Below, piece after piece: positions 26,238 through 36,290 of a stretch of 64,000 nt of DNA. Below the pieces are notes generated by a model. That model was given only the letters and a program-made list of their open reading frames with translations. It was not told the origin of the DNA and did no database searches. Origin of the DNA: JABDMH01 sp965222645 (lineage in GTDB: Bacteria > Bacteroidota > Bacteroidia > Chitinophagales > Saprospiraceae); NCBI GenBank assembly GCA_965222645.1, contig OZ244968.1, positions 6,014,001-6,078,000 of the forward strand, given 5' to 3'. Each line of letters opens with the position of its first letter. Position 1 is the first letter of the stretch. Made by a program: the position numbers and the translations under genes.

Positions 26238-26575
26238 ATGTATGAAAGTTTTCTTTAATATGTAACTGGGTATTCTTGCCTATTCTGTTACTCATTTCAT
26301 GTTTTTATTGTCGATTGTACTTCAAACAGGTTGCCAAATCAAAAAATGCCTCCCTGGCCGGACTCACAGGTATCGGCATGGAGGTTCCCTTCTTTTTTCT
26401 CACTCGACTGAGCGCTCCCGCCTCCCCAATAATGGTATGGTGAAATATATCCCCGTGACAGGTATCGTATCTAACCATCTAAAGCGTGATACTTGGTCAT
26501 TTTATGAGTATTGGCACTTTTCCGAAGTGCGTTCAATTGTTGTACCTTTACTAACGAAATAGGCAGGTAGATTTA
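26238..26575. promoter_or_regulatory. Divergent upstream region of ribF-GT and apbC
   Basis: 338 bases without a gene between two diverging genes, so promoters for both must lie here. Visible are a 6-bp-stem hairpin GCACTT-TTCCG-AAGTGC (26514-26530) and TACCTTTA (26543-26550), one base from TAnnTTTG, 33 bases before the apbC start. No FMN riboswitch motif was recognised upstream of ribF. Confidence 0.35.
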
Positions 26576-27673
26576 GTGGATTTAACCAAGAATACAGTCA
26601 TTGATTGTTTGGAGCAAGTCAAGGATCCCTTGACTGGCCGATCCATTGTAAGTGCTGGCAGAATTAAAGAAATTAAGATTGATCAACGGGATGTAAAAAT
26701 TATCTTGAGCTTTGACAGCAATTTGGATGCTGCACAAAAATCTTCAGTAAATTTTGCCTGCATCGGTATCGTCAAGACCGAGTTTCCTTCTGCTGAAGTT
26801 CATGTACACGTTGAGACACAGGGGCAGACAGCGAACCGACAGTCATCTGTGCTTCCCCATGTGACAAATATCATCGCTGTTGCTTCTGGAAAGGGAGGAG
26901 TAGGGAAGTCAACGGTATCTGCTAACATTGCACTTGGTTTGCGATCCCTCGGTCATTCAGTCGGCATTATTGATGCGGATCTCTATGGGCCATCGATCCC
27001 CACGATGTTAAATCTGGAGGGCCAGAAACCCCAGGTCGTAAAGGTACACGGAAGACCGAAAATGATGCCGTTGGAGGCGTACGATATCAAAGTCATGTCA
27101 ATCGGCTTTATCGTAGAACCGGAGCAAGCCGTTGTCCTTCGGGGTCCTAGATTGGCAGGAATCATTAAGCAGTTTATCCAGGAGACCATATGGCCCGACC
27201 TTGAGTTTCTGATCGTTGACCTCCCTCCGGGTACAGGTGACATCCAGCTTACCCTGGTACAGACCGTACCGGTGACTGGTGCCGTTATTGTCACCACACC
27301 ACAGAAAGTGGCGGTAAACGATGCGATCAAGGCCGTCAATATGTTTAGGATGGATGCGGTCAACGTGCCTATCTTGGGTATTGTCGAAAATATGTCATGG
27401 TTTACACCGCCTGACCATCCTGAAAAAAAATACCCTCTTTTTGGTTCGGGAGGGGGAGAGAGATTGGCACAATTTGCCAATAGCTCCTGCCTGGGACAGA
27501 TTCCCATGGTACAGGCTATACAGGAATCGGGAGACATAGGTACACCGGCGGTAGTGGGATCAAATCCTGAAGTAGAGGAACTTTGGATGGACATTGCCCG
27601 AAATGTAAAAAGGGCTGTGTTGGAGCGAAATCGCAATGTTTCTGCTACACAGGTTGTTGAGATAAAGACTTAG
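26576..27673 (+). CDS. apbC: Mrp/ApbC family iron-sulfur cluster carrier ATPase
   Basis: 365 residues from a GTG start. An N-terminal MIP18/DUF59 domain (about 1-85, VKDPLTGRSIVSAGRIKEI) precedes the ATPase with the deviant Walker A GKGGVGKST (about 105-113), DADLYGPSIPTML and VDLPPGTGDIQLTL. The protein carries and delivers Fe-S clusters. The C-terminal CxxC found in many homologues is absent (ENMSWFTPPDHPEKKY at its place), as in other Bacteroidota. It is the first gene of a run apbC-nfu-pyrF-mmcQ-FAD oxidase; nfu next to it fits Fe-S delivery. Confidence 0.94.
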   Translation: MDLTKNTVIDCLEQVKDPLTGRSIVSAGRIKEIKIDQRDVKIILSFDSNLDAAQKSSVNFACIGIVKTEFPSAEVHVHVETQGQTANRQSSVLPHVTNIIAVASGKGGVGKSTVSANIALGLRSLGHSVGIIDADLYGPSIPTMLNLEGQKPQVVKVHGRPKMMPLEAYDIKVMSIGFIVEPEQAVVLRGPRLAGIIKQFIQETIWPDLEFLIVDLPPGTGDIQLTLVQTVPVTGAVIVTTPQKVAVNDAIKAVNMFRMDAVNVPILGIVENMSWFTPPDHPEKKYPLFGSGGGERLAQFANSSCLGQIPMVQAIQESGDIGTPAVVGSNPEVEELWMDIARNVKRAVLERNRNVSATQVVEIKT

Positions 27674-27709
27674 TATTTAGCATTTAATCTTTGAAAATCA
27701 TCACAGAAA

Positions 27710-27976
27710 ATGTCAGTTATATCTGCTTCTAAAAAACAACTCCTTGAACAGGTAGAGGGTGCTCTGGAGAGGGTGCGACCACACCTTGCGGTAGATGGAG
27801 GTGATGTGGAACTTGTTGAGATTACTGATGAAAACGTCGTGGTGATTAGATGGCTCGGGGCCTGTCAGCAATGTAATATGACACAAATGACACTAAAGGC
27901 TGGAATTGAAGAAGTAGTAAAGGGTCTGGTTCCCGAGATTGACCGGGTAGAAGCTATTGAGGAGTCGATCGCATGA
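27710..27976 (+). CDS. NifU-like (Nfu) Fe-S scaffold protein
   Basis: 88 residues, just the C-terminal NifU domain: VEGALERVRPHLAVDGGDVELVEI at the front and the cluster-binding CxxC in GACQQCNMTQMTL (Cys45/Cys48 region). Nfu proteins bind a 4Fe-4S cluster between two subunits and hand it to targets. It follows apbC by 36 bases and overlaps the pyrF start by 4 bases (ATGA), so the three are translationally coupled. Confidence 0.93.
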   Translation: MSVISASKKQLLEQVEGALERVRPHLAVDGGDVELVEITDENVVVIRWLGACQQCNMTQMTLKAGIEEVVKGLVPEIDRVEAIEESIA

Positions 27977-28803
27977 CAAGAGGTGACATTATTGCGCACA
28001 TTAGGGAGAAAGGGAGTTTTCTATGTGTAGGATTGGACCCGGACCTTACCCGATTGCCGAAATTCTTTCTTCAGTATCCCGATCCTGTGTTTGAGTTTAA
28101 CCGCCGGGTGATTGATGCTACGAAGCACTACTGTATTGCCTACAAACCCAATATTGCTTTTTATGAGGCTCTGGGCACAGGAGGCTGGCAGGCGTTGGCT
28201 AAGACGCTGGACTATATTCCGGATACACACTTGAGTATTGCCGATGCCAAGAGAGGGGATATTGGAAATACGAGCAGGCTATACGCTACAACGTTTTTCA
28301 AGACATTTGATTTTGATGCCATTACGGTCGCTCCATACATGGGCGCAGACTCCGTATTGCCTTTCCTGGAGTTTGAGCACAAATGGGTTATCTTGCTCGC
28401 ACTGACTTCCAATCCCGGATCGAGTGATTTTCAATTTCACAAAAATGTCGATGGGATAGCGTTGTACGAGGAGGTTTTAGATCGAGCCAAAAACTGGCCT
28501 GATTCCAACCGTATGATGTTTGTCGTAGGAGCGACGCAGCCCGAAGCATTAATCCGGATCCGGCAGATTGTTCCCAACCATTTTTTACTGGTGCCCGGAG
28601 TTGGTGCCCAGGGGGGAAATCTGGAGGCAGTCTATGCCAATGGTTGCAACAAAGATGTGGGACTGATTGTAAACGCGTCTCGATCAATCATTTTTGCCGG
28701 AAAGGAAGAGTCTACTTTTGACCGGGACGTGGAGGAAGCAGCCTACAGCCTACAAAAGCAAATGAAAGATCTCATGCGCTCTAAAGATTCACCAATCACC
28801 TGA
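27973..28803 (+). CDS. pyrF: Orotidine 5'-phosphate decarboxylase
   Basis: 276 residues, type 2 OMP decarboxylase (longer than the E. coli type). Features: LCVGLDPDLTRLP (about 17-29), the catalytic DAKRGDIGNTS (about 89-99), TVAPYMGADSV and the phosphate-binding VPGVGAQGG (about 213-221). It converts OMP to UMP, the final de novo pyrimidine step. pyrR and pyrB lie 16 kb away, so the pathway is scattered. The ATG overlaps the nfu stop. Confidence 0.95.
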   Translation: MTRGDIIAHIREKGSFLCVGLDPDLTRLPKFFLQYPDPVFEFNRRVIDATKHYCIAYKPNIAFYEALGTGGWQALAKTLDYIPDTHLSIADAKRGDIGNTSRLYATTFFKTFDFDAITVAPYMGADSVLPFLEFEHKWVILLALTSNPGSSDFQFHKNVDGIALYEEVLDRAKNWPDSNRMMFVVGATQPEALIRIRQIVPNHFLLVPGVGAQGGNLEAVYANGCNKDVGLIVNASRSIIFAGKEESTFDRDVEEAAYSLQKQMKDLMRSKDSPIT

Positions 28804-28812
28804 TGAGTAACG

Positions 28813-29187
28813 ATGGACCTGGAAATGATTCGAACGTATTGTCTGAGCAAATCCGGAGTAACGGAGGAGTTTCCCTTTGGGGATGATACATTGGTATACA
28901 AGGTGGCCGGTAAGGTATTTGCCATCACTCCCCTGGATGAAGTTGAACTGTCCATAAACCTCAAATGTGATCCGGATCGAGCAGTCGAACTCAGAGAACA
29001 ATATGAATCCGTAATCCCAGGATATCACATGAATAAAAAACACTGGAATACAGTCTATTGTGATGACTCAATTAAAGGTAAGCTTTTGATGGAGCTAATC
29101 GATCATTCATACGATTTAGTGGTCGCGGGGCTCCCCAAAAAAACCAGGCTTTCTCTGAGAGAGGACGAGGAGGAAAACCTTAAATGA
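28813..29187 (+). CDS. MmcQ/YjbR family protein
   Basis: 124 residues. The family pattern is clear: MIRTYCLSKSGVTEEFPFGDDTLVYKVAGKVFAI at the N-terminus (CyaY-like fold), then LKCDPDRAVELREQYESVIPGYHMNKKHWNTV. YjbR-type proteins are small soluble proteins sometimes described as DNA-binding; the biochemical role is not established. It is 9 bases after pyrF and overlaps the next gene by 4 bases (ATGA), so it is part of the operon. Confidence 0.88.
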   Translation: MDLEMIRTYCLSKSGVTEEFPFGDDTLVYKVAGKVFAITPLDEVELSINLKCDPDRAVELREQYESVIPGYHMNKKHWNTVYCDDSIKGKLLMELIDHSYDLVVAGLPKKTRLSLREDEEENLK

Positions 29188-30239
29188 GCATGGAGGTTCT
29201 TGTCGTGGGACAAGGATTAGCAGGTACACTTATCTGCCATTTTCTGGAAAAGGCCGGCATATCTTTTAGGGTGATTGACCAAGGCCACCAGTGCAGCAGC
29301 AGTCTCATTGCTGCAGGAATAATGAATCCGGTAACGGGTCGACGATTCGTAAAATCCTGGTTGTATGATGATTTATTGCACAGCGCTATACCGGTTTATC
29401 GAGATTTGGAGAAGCTCCTGTGCGAGACGATCGTGCACCGGCGGAACATCCTGCGAGTACTTCCCGATCATTGCGGTTTAAACGATTGGCAGGGTAAATC
29501 CTCGCTCCCTGAGTATAAACCCTATGTTGTCGAAAATCCATCTTTGAATGAATTTCGGGAGATCGTTGACCTTCGGGGCCACTGGACTGAGGTGACCGGC
29601 AGCTATCAGGTGGATCTTCCATTGCTAATCACTTCTTTCAGAGAAAGACTTACCAAAAAGGCACTTCTTCACGAAGAATCATTCAATCACCAAAGCTTGA
29701 TCGGATCTGAGAAAGGTTGGCGTTATGGGCCACTGCTCTTCGAGAAAGTCATCTTTTGTGAGGGTGCACTCATTTCGAAAAACCCATTTATTACATCGTC
29801 ATTTCTTACCGCCTCTAAGGGACAGATTCTAGAACTCGAAATCAAGGACTTTTTTCCCACTCGAATGATCAAACGAAACTGCTTTCTAACCGGACTTGGA
29901 AACGGAAATTTCTGGTTTGGATCCTTTAACAGCTGGCATTTCAGCGATCACAAACCTTCCGAGAAGGGAAAACGATATCTCTACGAGCAGGCAAAAAAAA
30001 TGCTTAGGGTTCCTTTTCGAATATCTGCACACCGGGCTGCAATCCGGCCCACCATTGTAGACCGAAGACCTGTAATGGGAGAAATCCAAGACCATAAAAA
30101 CCTCTACGTTTTTAATGGATTGGGCACAAAGGGAGCTTCATTGGGACCATATTGGGCAGACCACTTTGTGCAGTGGCTTGCGGGTGGTTCTAACCTCCAT
30201 ACCCAGGTTGACATTTTGAGATTTGGGAGCTCAGATTGA
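29184..30239 (+). CDS. FAD-dependent oxidoreductase of the DAO/glycine oxidase type
   Basis: 351 residues. The N-terminal dinucleotide motif VVGQGLAGTLICHFLEKAG (about 5-23) ends in an acidic residue (VIDQG), as expected for FAD binding. SSLIAAGIMNPVTGRRFVKSW is typical of the DAO family (MnmC/ThiO-like). C-terminal AHRAAIRPTIVDRRPVMGE and NLYVFNGLGTKGASLGPYWADHF complete the FAD domain. It may oxidise an amino acid or imine; the substrate is unknown. It ends the apbC operon and is followed by the macroglobulin promoter. Confidence 0.85.
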   Translation: MSMEVLVVGQGLAGTLICHFLEKAGISFRVIDQGHQCSSSLIAAGIMNPVTGRRFVKSWLYDDLLHSAIPVYRDLEKLLCETIVHRRNILRVLPDHCGLNDWQGKSSLPEYKPYVVENPSLNEFREIVDLRGHWTEVTGSYQVDLPLLITSFRERLTKKALLHEESFNHQSLIGSEKGWRYGPLLFEKVIFCEGALISKNPFITSSFLTASKGQILELEIKDFFPTRMIKRNCFLTGLGNGNFWFGSFNSWHFSDHKPSEKGKRYLYEQAKKMLRVPFRISAHRAAIRPTIVDRRPVMGEIQDHKNLYVFNGLGTKGASLGPYWADHFVQWLAGGSNLHTQVDILRFGSSD

Positions 30240-30267
30240 CTAGATTTGCTATTTCGATCGTTAAGCA

Positions 30268-30298
30268 TTTGTTAATTGTCTTGCATACTATATCGTTG
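30268..30298 (+). promoter_or_regulatory. Bacteroidota-type promoter of the macroglobulin gene
   Basis: TTTG (30268-30271) and TATCGTTG (30291-30298) are 19 bases apart, close to the Bacteroidota sigma-A consensus TTTG-N19-21-TAnnTTTG with one mismatch. The start codon is 42 bases further on, leaving room for a short leader. Best promoter match found in the window. Confidence 0.55.
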
Positions 30299-30339
30299 CT
30301 CTGTCGTAATTCATCTTATGGGTGAAAAATCTATAAAAA

Positions 30340-33300
30340 ATGCCATCTCGATTTCTGCAATTTCTCTTATTTTCTCTGATACCAGCTCTTTTACTCACTT
30401 GCAAAACATTCCCAGAGATGCCGTCGGATAAGGATCTTACAGCCGTCGATGAACTGTGGTTGAAAGTCGATTCTTTGGATAAACTTCAGTTGCCTCAAAG
30501 TGCTCTTGATCAGGTTCTTGAGATAAAAGCTGAGGCAAAAGAGAATGGGTGGGAGGATCATCTGATCAAAGCTGTCATTTATGAGAATCGTTACCAGGCT
30601 CAGCTGGATGAAGACGGTATTGTGCGGGCAATCGAGCAAATGGAAAAGGAAGTTCGGGACTTAGAAAGCTCTGCGGGCAGGGCAATACTGCATTCTTATC
30701 TGGGTGAACTCTATTCCTCCTATCTCGAACAAAACAGGTGGAAATTGCAGGAGCAGAAGACTCGCTCTGAAAGGCCAGGCGATGTGATGTCGATGTCCCT
30801 CAATGACCTTGCTGCTGTCGCTGATGAACATTATCTGAAATCACTTTCCCAATTCGCAGACGATCAGCCTCTCAAAAAATTCACGATTTTACTTCAATCC
30901 CCGCAGCCGCACGGTGAGTTGCGGGACTGGACACTCAAGCAGTTGTTGATCGTGCGTTCACTTGATCACTATGAAAACCACATGCCCCTTCCCAATGTGC
31001 CGCAAGGGGCATTTGACCCGGATGACTTTCGATTTCTTAGTGCAGTTCCGGAGTTTGTTGCACTCACACTCGATACTTCAGCCACTTGGGACAGAAAATA
31101 TCGATCTGCGCTGATTTACCAGGATGCCCTGCGTCAGTACCCGGACTGGATCGGGATTGATCTCAGAAGGCTTCAGTTTTTCCATAGAGAGAGTAAAATG
31201 CCTGACAAGGATGATCTGTATGAATCGGCTCTTTCAGATCGATATCAAAATGAATCTTTGGGAATGTTGCACCTGGCGCAATACTACCTAGGGAGGGGTC
31301 ATTTAAGTCAGGCCCATGAGACATGTCAGCAGGTCATGGAAAAATGGCCTGATAGCGGACCGGCTGGCCACTGTGAGAACATGGTACACAACATTGAAAG
31401 ACCAAATCTAAATGTGCAAATGGAACAGGTCAACCTGCCGGGCCAACCACTTCTCCTGCATTTGCGATATAAAAATTTGGACAAAATACACGGCAGGTTA
31501 GTGCGCTTCGATGGTGCCCGAATTCATGAGCTTCGGACTTTGGAGTATGATCAAAGACTTCCCTTCATTCTTCGACAAAAGTGGATAGACCAGGTCTCTT
31601 ATAGACTGCCTGATCATGGTGACTTTAAAGACCATACGATAGAGTTTACACTTGATCCATTGGAAATCGGATCGTATCTCCTGGTACTGAGTTCTGGGAA
31701 GGAGTTTGATCCGGCAAAGGAAGGAATTAGTGTTGTCACATTTGTAGTATCAAACCTTTCCTTTACGCAAACTCAACACCGGGAGGAAAGCATTATTCAG
31801 ACCCATGACCGGTCATCTGGTAGCCCGGTTCCCGGTGTTAGCGTCACTTTTTACGAGAATCGCTTTGACCAGGCTGCAAGAAGATCTGTTCGAAAAAAAG
31901 TGAGAGAGATGGTGAGTGACGGGCAAGGTAAGGTAATGGTCTCTAGGGCAGGTGATGAGCGCATGTCATTTAAGCTGACCAGGGGCCGGGACACACTTTG
32001 GCTCGATGACCAATATTACAGACCAATGCGATTTGGACATTTTGAACAAGAGACCGAATCCACTTTCTTTCTTGATCGAGCACTCTATCGACCTGGTCAG
32101 AAATTGCTTTACAAGGGAATATTGACAGATAGAAACGAAGATCGCGTGCCATCGATTAGGGCACATAGCAGTTTGGTCGTATCTCTTTATGATGCCAATG
32201 GTCAGATTGTAGACAAGGAGGAAAAAGGGACAAATGAATTCGGATCTTTTAGCGGTTCTTTCATTATTCCTTCCGCTTCACTTGCAGGTGGCATGTCCAT
32301 CGGCACAAATCTAAGTGCTCAAAGGCAATATTTTCGGGTTGAAGCTTATAAACGACCGACATTTCAAATTGTTTACCGGCAATCACAAGAAACCCCTCAG
32401 CTCAATGACACAGTCAGTGTACGCGGTCAGGTCACATCTTATGCGGGAGCACCCATTTCCAATGCCAGGCTCACATATCGCGTGGTACGGAGATCTCGAT
32501 TTCTGTACTGGTCATCCTACAGGAGAATCCCGCAGCCGATGGGTGGTCAGAAGGAGATCAAATCTGGTGTGATCGCAACAGATTCTGAAGGCAATTTTGG
32601 TCTGGATTACATTGCCTTGTCAGACCACCAGACCTTTGCGGGAGACCGTCCGGTCTTTGATTTCGAAACGCACATCACAGTCACCGATGTAAGTGGAGAA
32701 TCACAGTCTTCCTCGCATCTGGTTACCCTATCAGAGCAGCCATTTGGCCTATTCTTAAGCGGAAAGCCGCTGATCAACCTGGATGTGCAAACGCACATTG
32801 CTTTTGTAGCAAGAAGCCCCTCCGGTCAGGTCGTTGAAGCAGTTGGAAAAGCTGAAATCACCGAAATAAAGTCACAAAGGGAATGGAAAAGAAAACGTTA
32901 CTGGGAAAAACCAGAAGAGGCCGGACAAGCTGATCAATTCGATACAGGAATCAATCGTTGGTACTCACCGATCGATGACGAAATGCTCCTGGGAAGTCCA
33001 GTAAATCTAAGACTGGAATCTGCCGGTGATACCCTCCGGATGCCTTTAGAAGGAATGACACCGGGGTTATATAAAATAACGGCATGGTCACAGAGTGCAA
33101 GCTCTGAGGAGATCAAAACAGAATTTTTAGTCCATCTGGTCAGGCCCAATGTCCCAGATTCTTACGTACCGAAACAGGAGCTGATCCAAATCGTTAAAGA
33201 TAACAACCGCTCACTACCCGGTGATACGGCGATTATTATGGTGGGTGTCCCTATCCAAGGAGGAACGCTTTTCTGGCAAACTGCTCAAAGGACGAATAAC

Positions 33301-36234
33301 CCCAAAACCGGGCAAATTACTTTTAAGGGTTGGTCTGAAATCCGGATACCGGTAAAGGAGACCGATAAAGGGGGAATCTTGTTGCATCTCCATATGCTGT
33401 ATCAAAACCGATTTGTACATGAGACGGTTGTGATCGACGTTCCCTGGGTCGACAAGCAATTGGATCTTCAACTTAATACGGTCAGAAATTTGACTAAGCC
33501 TGGTGCCCGTGAAAAGGTCTCCCTTGTCATTAGCGACCATAGAGGGCAGCCTGCTAATGTAGAAATGCTAGCCTCCATGTATGATTCATCTCTTGATCAG
33601 ATTGTTCCGCACAGCTGGCAGCGACATTTTTTCCCGGCGACTTCACGTTTTTTGAATATCACTTCTAGTGGATACAGACCGATCTATAGCGAGCAGTTTA
33701 CCTCGGCCTGGTATCGGTCACATCACGCAATCCCAGGTGATGGCCATCCCCGACTAAATTGGTTTGGATTTCCGATCGGTTTCACTGGGATGATGCAAAT
33801 GGAGGATGCTGTGATGGTCAGATCTCAGTCGGCCAAAAATGCCCCTCCTCCCGAAAGACTAGAAGAAGAATCCGGTGTTGCTGACATGAGCAATTCATCA
33901 AGGCAAACTAGTGAGCTACCCAGATCGAATTTTGCAGAGACATTGCTTTTTTACCCGGAATTAAAAGCAGACAGTGATGGAAAAGTCGAATTTGACTTTG
34001 TGATGAATGACGCTCTGACGACATGGAAATTGATGCTCTTCGCTCATGACGAAAGATTTGCCCACGGCTATACCGAAGTCCTGTTGAAAAGCCAAAAGGA
34101 GCTTATGGTGACGGCTAATAAGCCGCGTTTCCTGAGATCCGGAGACAGGATCTGGTTGGGTGGGAAAATAGATAATCTCAGGGACGAACAATTAAGTGGC
34201 CGGGCAACTCTCGAGCTCACCAATTCCCTGACTGGAGTGTCTCTCGAAGAATTTATTACCGGCGAAAAAGAAAAGTCTTTTCACCTGGATGGAAAGTCAA
34301 GTACGGGTATTTTCTGGCGCATTGAAATCCCAGCCAATTACAGGGATCCGATTGAGTATCAGTTGACGGCTGTAAGTGATAATCACAGTGATGCGGAGAA
34401 GGGGATTATTCCTGTACTGGAGAATCGCACGATGGTCACAACTACAAGAGCTTCTCAGATACCGGGAGGAGAAGTACTTGATTATGACATGAATGAGGTA
34501 ACTCAGGGCGGATCTTCGGTTTCGGCTCCACATAAGCTTGTAGTAGAAATAACGCCCAATCCCATCTGGTATGCTGTCAAGGCTCTTCCCTACCTCATCG
34601 AATATCCCCATGAGTGTTCTGAGCAGATTTTGAACAGACTGTATGCTTACAGGGTGGGGCATAAAATTGTAAATGGCAATCCAAAGATCAAAGCGTATTT
34701 CGATCAGTGGGAGGGTAAAGACCTGACCAGCAGCCTGCTTAAGGACCAAGACCTGAAACAGGCAATGATCGAAGAGACACCGTGGGTGAGAGAAGCGATT
34801 GCGGAATCCGAACAGATGGCTCAACTCGCATCCTATTTTGACTTCAATCATATCAAGTACGAAAGCACCAACACCTTTGCGAAGTTGCAGCAGCGGCAAA
34901 ATCCAGACGGTGGATTTCCATGGTTTGGCAGTGGTCCATCTGATCGGTATATCACCCAATACATCGTAGAAGGCCTTATAGATCTACTACCAGACCTCGA
35001 TAAAAAGATGCAGCAGGAGACCCGGCGGATTATCGATAGAGGTTACCAGTACCTGGACGAAAAAGTGGAGGTTTTTTATCACAATCTTCAGGCAGAGGTT
35101 AAAAAAGGAAATACGAAGTGGGACGCGAACCATCTGCGGGACATTTTAGTGCATTACTTGTATGTACGCCATAAATCGGCCGTGCCAACTGATAGGAACC
35201 TTGTGAAGATTCACCAGTTTATCTTGGATCAAGCAGAAAGATATTGGAATTCGAAGTCACTTTTTACACAGGCAATTATTGCTCAATTGTGTGAGTTCAC
35301 ACAGAGGAATGAATTGCGCTCAAAACTGGTTTCATCATTCCGCGAGCGGATCATTAAGAATCCCGATCTCGGTTGGTACTGGCTTGCAGAAAGCGGATAT
35401 CGATGGTGGGAAAATCGATTGGAAACTCAGACCAAAATGATTGAAATATTTGAGGATGAAGATGATTTACGACTGGTAGATGAGCTGAAAAGATGGATTC
35501 TAAACAACAAACGCACAAACCATTGGGACAACACTAAGACGACTGTCGCAGCAATTAAAGCGCTGATGACTGGCACCGATTGGGCATCAGAATCATCGGA
35601 TCTTCAGATCGAATTTGACCATGCATCCATTAAGCAAGTGGGGCAAACTGAAGCGGGTTCGCTTTTCAGAAAATATGAGCTACTACCAGAGGCACTTGCC
35701 ACACCCGGTACACTTCGAGTTATAAATCCGGGCAATCAGCCATCCTGGATATCTATCTACTATCAGTACTTTGAAGATCTTGATCAGGTCTCAGGTGATG
35801 GTGGTTCCGCATTGAAGATAAGGAAGATGACCTTTAAGGAGACGATCGAAAAAGACGGCCCCAGATTACAGCAGCTCGAAGGAGAAACAATGCACCGAGG
35901 GGAAGTGATCACAGTCCAGCTCGAGATTGAGACGGACAGGGAGATGGATTATGTGCATCTGAAAGACTTGAGGGGGGCTGCCCTTGAACCAGTAAAGACC
36001 CTGAGTGGTTACAGATGGTCGGGTGGCCTTGGCTTTTACGAAACCAATACGGATTTAGGTACTCATTTTTTTATTGATCATATGCCAAGGGGGCGGTACA
36101 CGCTCCAGTATTCTATGAGAATAAACCAGCTTGGGAATTTTTCATCGGGGTTTAGCACGCTGCAATCGATGTATGCACCAGAATTTTCTGCACACAGCTC
36201 AGGAGAAAGAATTGAAATCGAATACGAACAATAA
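30340..36234 (+). CDS. Alpha-2-macroglobulin family lipoprotein (1964 aa)
   Basis: A lipoprotein signal (FLLFSLIPALLLTC, Cys21) starts a chain of 1964 residues. A helical, TPR-like N-terminal part (about 40-360) precedes macroglobulin beta-domains (MG2 near 570-660, AFLDRALYRPGQKLLYKG), the bait-like region, the A2M domain (ETLLFYPELKADSDGKVEFDFVMNDALTTWKL, about 1195-1230) and a thioester domain with Cys1426-Ser-Glu-Gln1429 in YPHECSEQ, so the reactive thioester can form. Bacterial relatives trap invading proteases in the periplasm. Enterobacterial homologues stand beside pbpC, which is absent here. It has its own promoter and terminator. Large macroglobulins of this design are common in Bacteroidota. 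Confidence 0.93.
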   Translation: MPSRFLQFLLFSLIPALLLTCKTFPEMPSDKDLTAVDELWLKVDSLDKLQLPQSALDQVLEIKAEAKENGWEDHLIKAVIYENRYQAQLDEDGIVRAIEQMEKEVRDLESSAGRAILHSYLGELYSSYLEQNRWKLQEQKTRSERPGDVMSMSLNDLAAVADEHYLKSLSQFADDQPLKKFTILLQSPQPHGELRDWTLKQLLIVRSLDHYENHMPLPNVPQGAFDPDDFRFLSAVPEFVALTLDTSATWDRKYRSALIYQDALRQYPDWIGIDLRRLQFFHRESKMPDKDDLYESALSDRYQNESLGMLHLAQYYLGRGHLSQAHETCQQVMEKWPDSGPAGHCENMVHNIERPNLNVQMEQVNLPGQPLLLHLRYKNLDKIHGRLVRFDGARIHELRTLEYDQRLPFILRQKWIDQVSYRLPDHGDFKDHTIEFTLDPLEIGSYLLVLSSGKEFDPAKEGISVVTFVVSNLSFTQTQHREESIIQTHDRSSGSPVPGVSVTFYENRFDQAARRSVRKKVREMVSDGQGKVMVSRAGDERMSFKLTRGRDTLWLDDQYYRPMRFGHFEQETESTFFLDRALYRPGQKLLYKGILTDRNEDRVPSIRAHSSLVVSLYDANGQIVDKEEKGTNEFGSFSGSFIIPSASLAGGMSIGTNLSAQRQYFRVEAYKRPTFQIVYRQSQETPQLNDTVSVRGQVTSYAGAPISNARLTYRVVRRSRFLYWSSYRRIPQPMGGQKEIKSGVIATDSEGNFGLDYIALSDHQTFAGDRPVFDFETHITVTDVSGESQSSSHLVTLSEQPFGLFLSGKPLINLDVQTHIAFVARSPSGQVVEAVGKAEITEIKSQREWKRKRYWEKPEEAGQADQFDTGINRWYSPIDDEMLLGSPVNLRLESAGDTLRMPLEGMTPGLYKITAWSQSASSEEIKTEFLVHLVRPNVPDSYVPKQELIQIVKDNNRSLPGDTAIIMVGVPIQGGTLFWQTAQRTNNPKTGQITFKGWSEIRIPVKETDKGGILLHLHMLYQNRFVHETVVIDVPWVDKQLDLQLNTVRNLTKPGAREKVSLVISDHRGQPANVEMLASMYDSSLDQIVPHSWQRHFFPATSRFLNITSSGYRPIYSEQFTSAWYRSHHAIPGDGHPRLNWFGFPIGFTGMMQMEDAVMVRSQSAKNAPPPERLEEESGVADMSNSSRQTSELPRSNFAETLLFYPELKADSDGKVEFDFVMNDALTTWKLMLFAHDERFAHGYTEVLLKSQKELMVTANKPRFLRSGDRIWLGGKIDNLRDEQLSGRATLELTNSLTGVSLEEFITGEKEKSFHLDGKSSTGIFWRIEIPANYRDPIEYQLTAVSDNHSDAEKGIIPVLENRTMVTTTRASQIPGGEVLDYDMNEVTQGGSSVSAPHKLVVEITPNPIWYAVKALPYLIEYPHECSEQILNRLYAYRVGHKIVNGNPKIKAYFDQWEGKDLTSSLLKDQDLKQAMIEETPWVREAIAESEQMAQLASYFDFNHIKYESTNTFAKLQQRQNPDGGFPWFGSGPSDRYITQYIVEGLIDLLPDLDKKMQQETRRIIDRGYQYLDEKVEVFYHNLQAEVKKGNTKWDANHLRDILVHYLYVRHKSAVPTDRNLVKIHQFILDQAERYWNSKSLFTQAIIAQLCEFTQRNELRSKLVSSFRERIIKNPDLGWYWLAESGYRWWENRLETQTKMIEIFEDEDDLRLVDELKRWILNNKRTNHWDNTKTTVAAIKALMTGTDWASESSDLQIEFDHASIKQVGQTEAGSLFRKYELLPEALATPGTLRVINPGNQPSWISIYYQYFEDLDQVSGDGGSALKIRKMTFKETIEKDGPRLQQLEGETMHRGEVITVQLEIETDREMDYVHLKDLRGAALEPVKTLSGYRWSGGLGFYETNTDLGTHFFIDHMPRGRYTLQYSMRINQLGNFSSGFSTLQSMYAPEFSAHSSGERIEIEYEQ

Positions 36235-36267
36235 AAAAAGCTGCCTTTAAGGAATGGCAGCTTTTTA
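36231..36267 (+). terminator. Rho-independent terminator after the macroglobulin gene
   Basis: AAAAAAGCTGCC (36234-36245) and GGCAGCTTTTT (36256-36266) form the stem, with a loop of 10 bases and a T run. It begins within the stop codon of the macroglobulin gene. Confidence 0.9.
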
Positions 36268-36290
36268 ACACACTCAAAACCCCGTAGAAC

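Noticed and set aside
26238..26575. FMN riboswitch in front of ribF
   Set aside because: No AGGG..GCAG-type conserved core of the RFN element was recognised on the minus strand of this gap.
32315..35000. Several antisense open frames inside the macroglobulin gene
   Set aside because: The macroglobulin frame is continuous for 1964 codons with family domains; the antisense frames show no domain or start signal.
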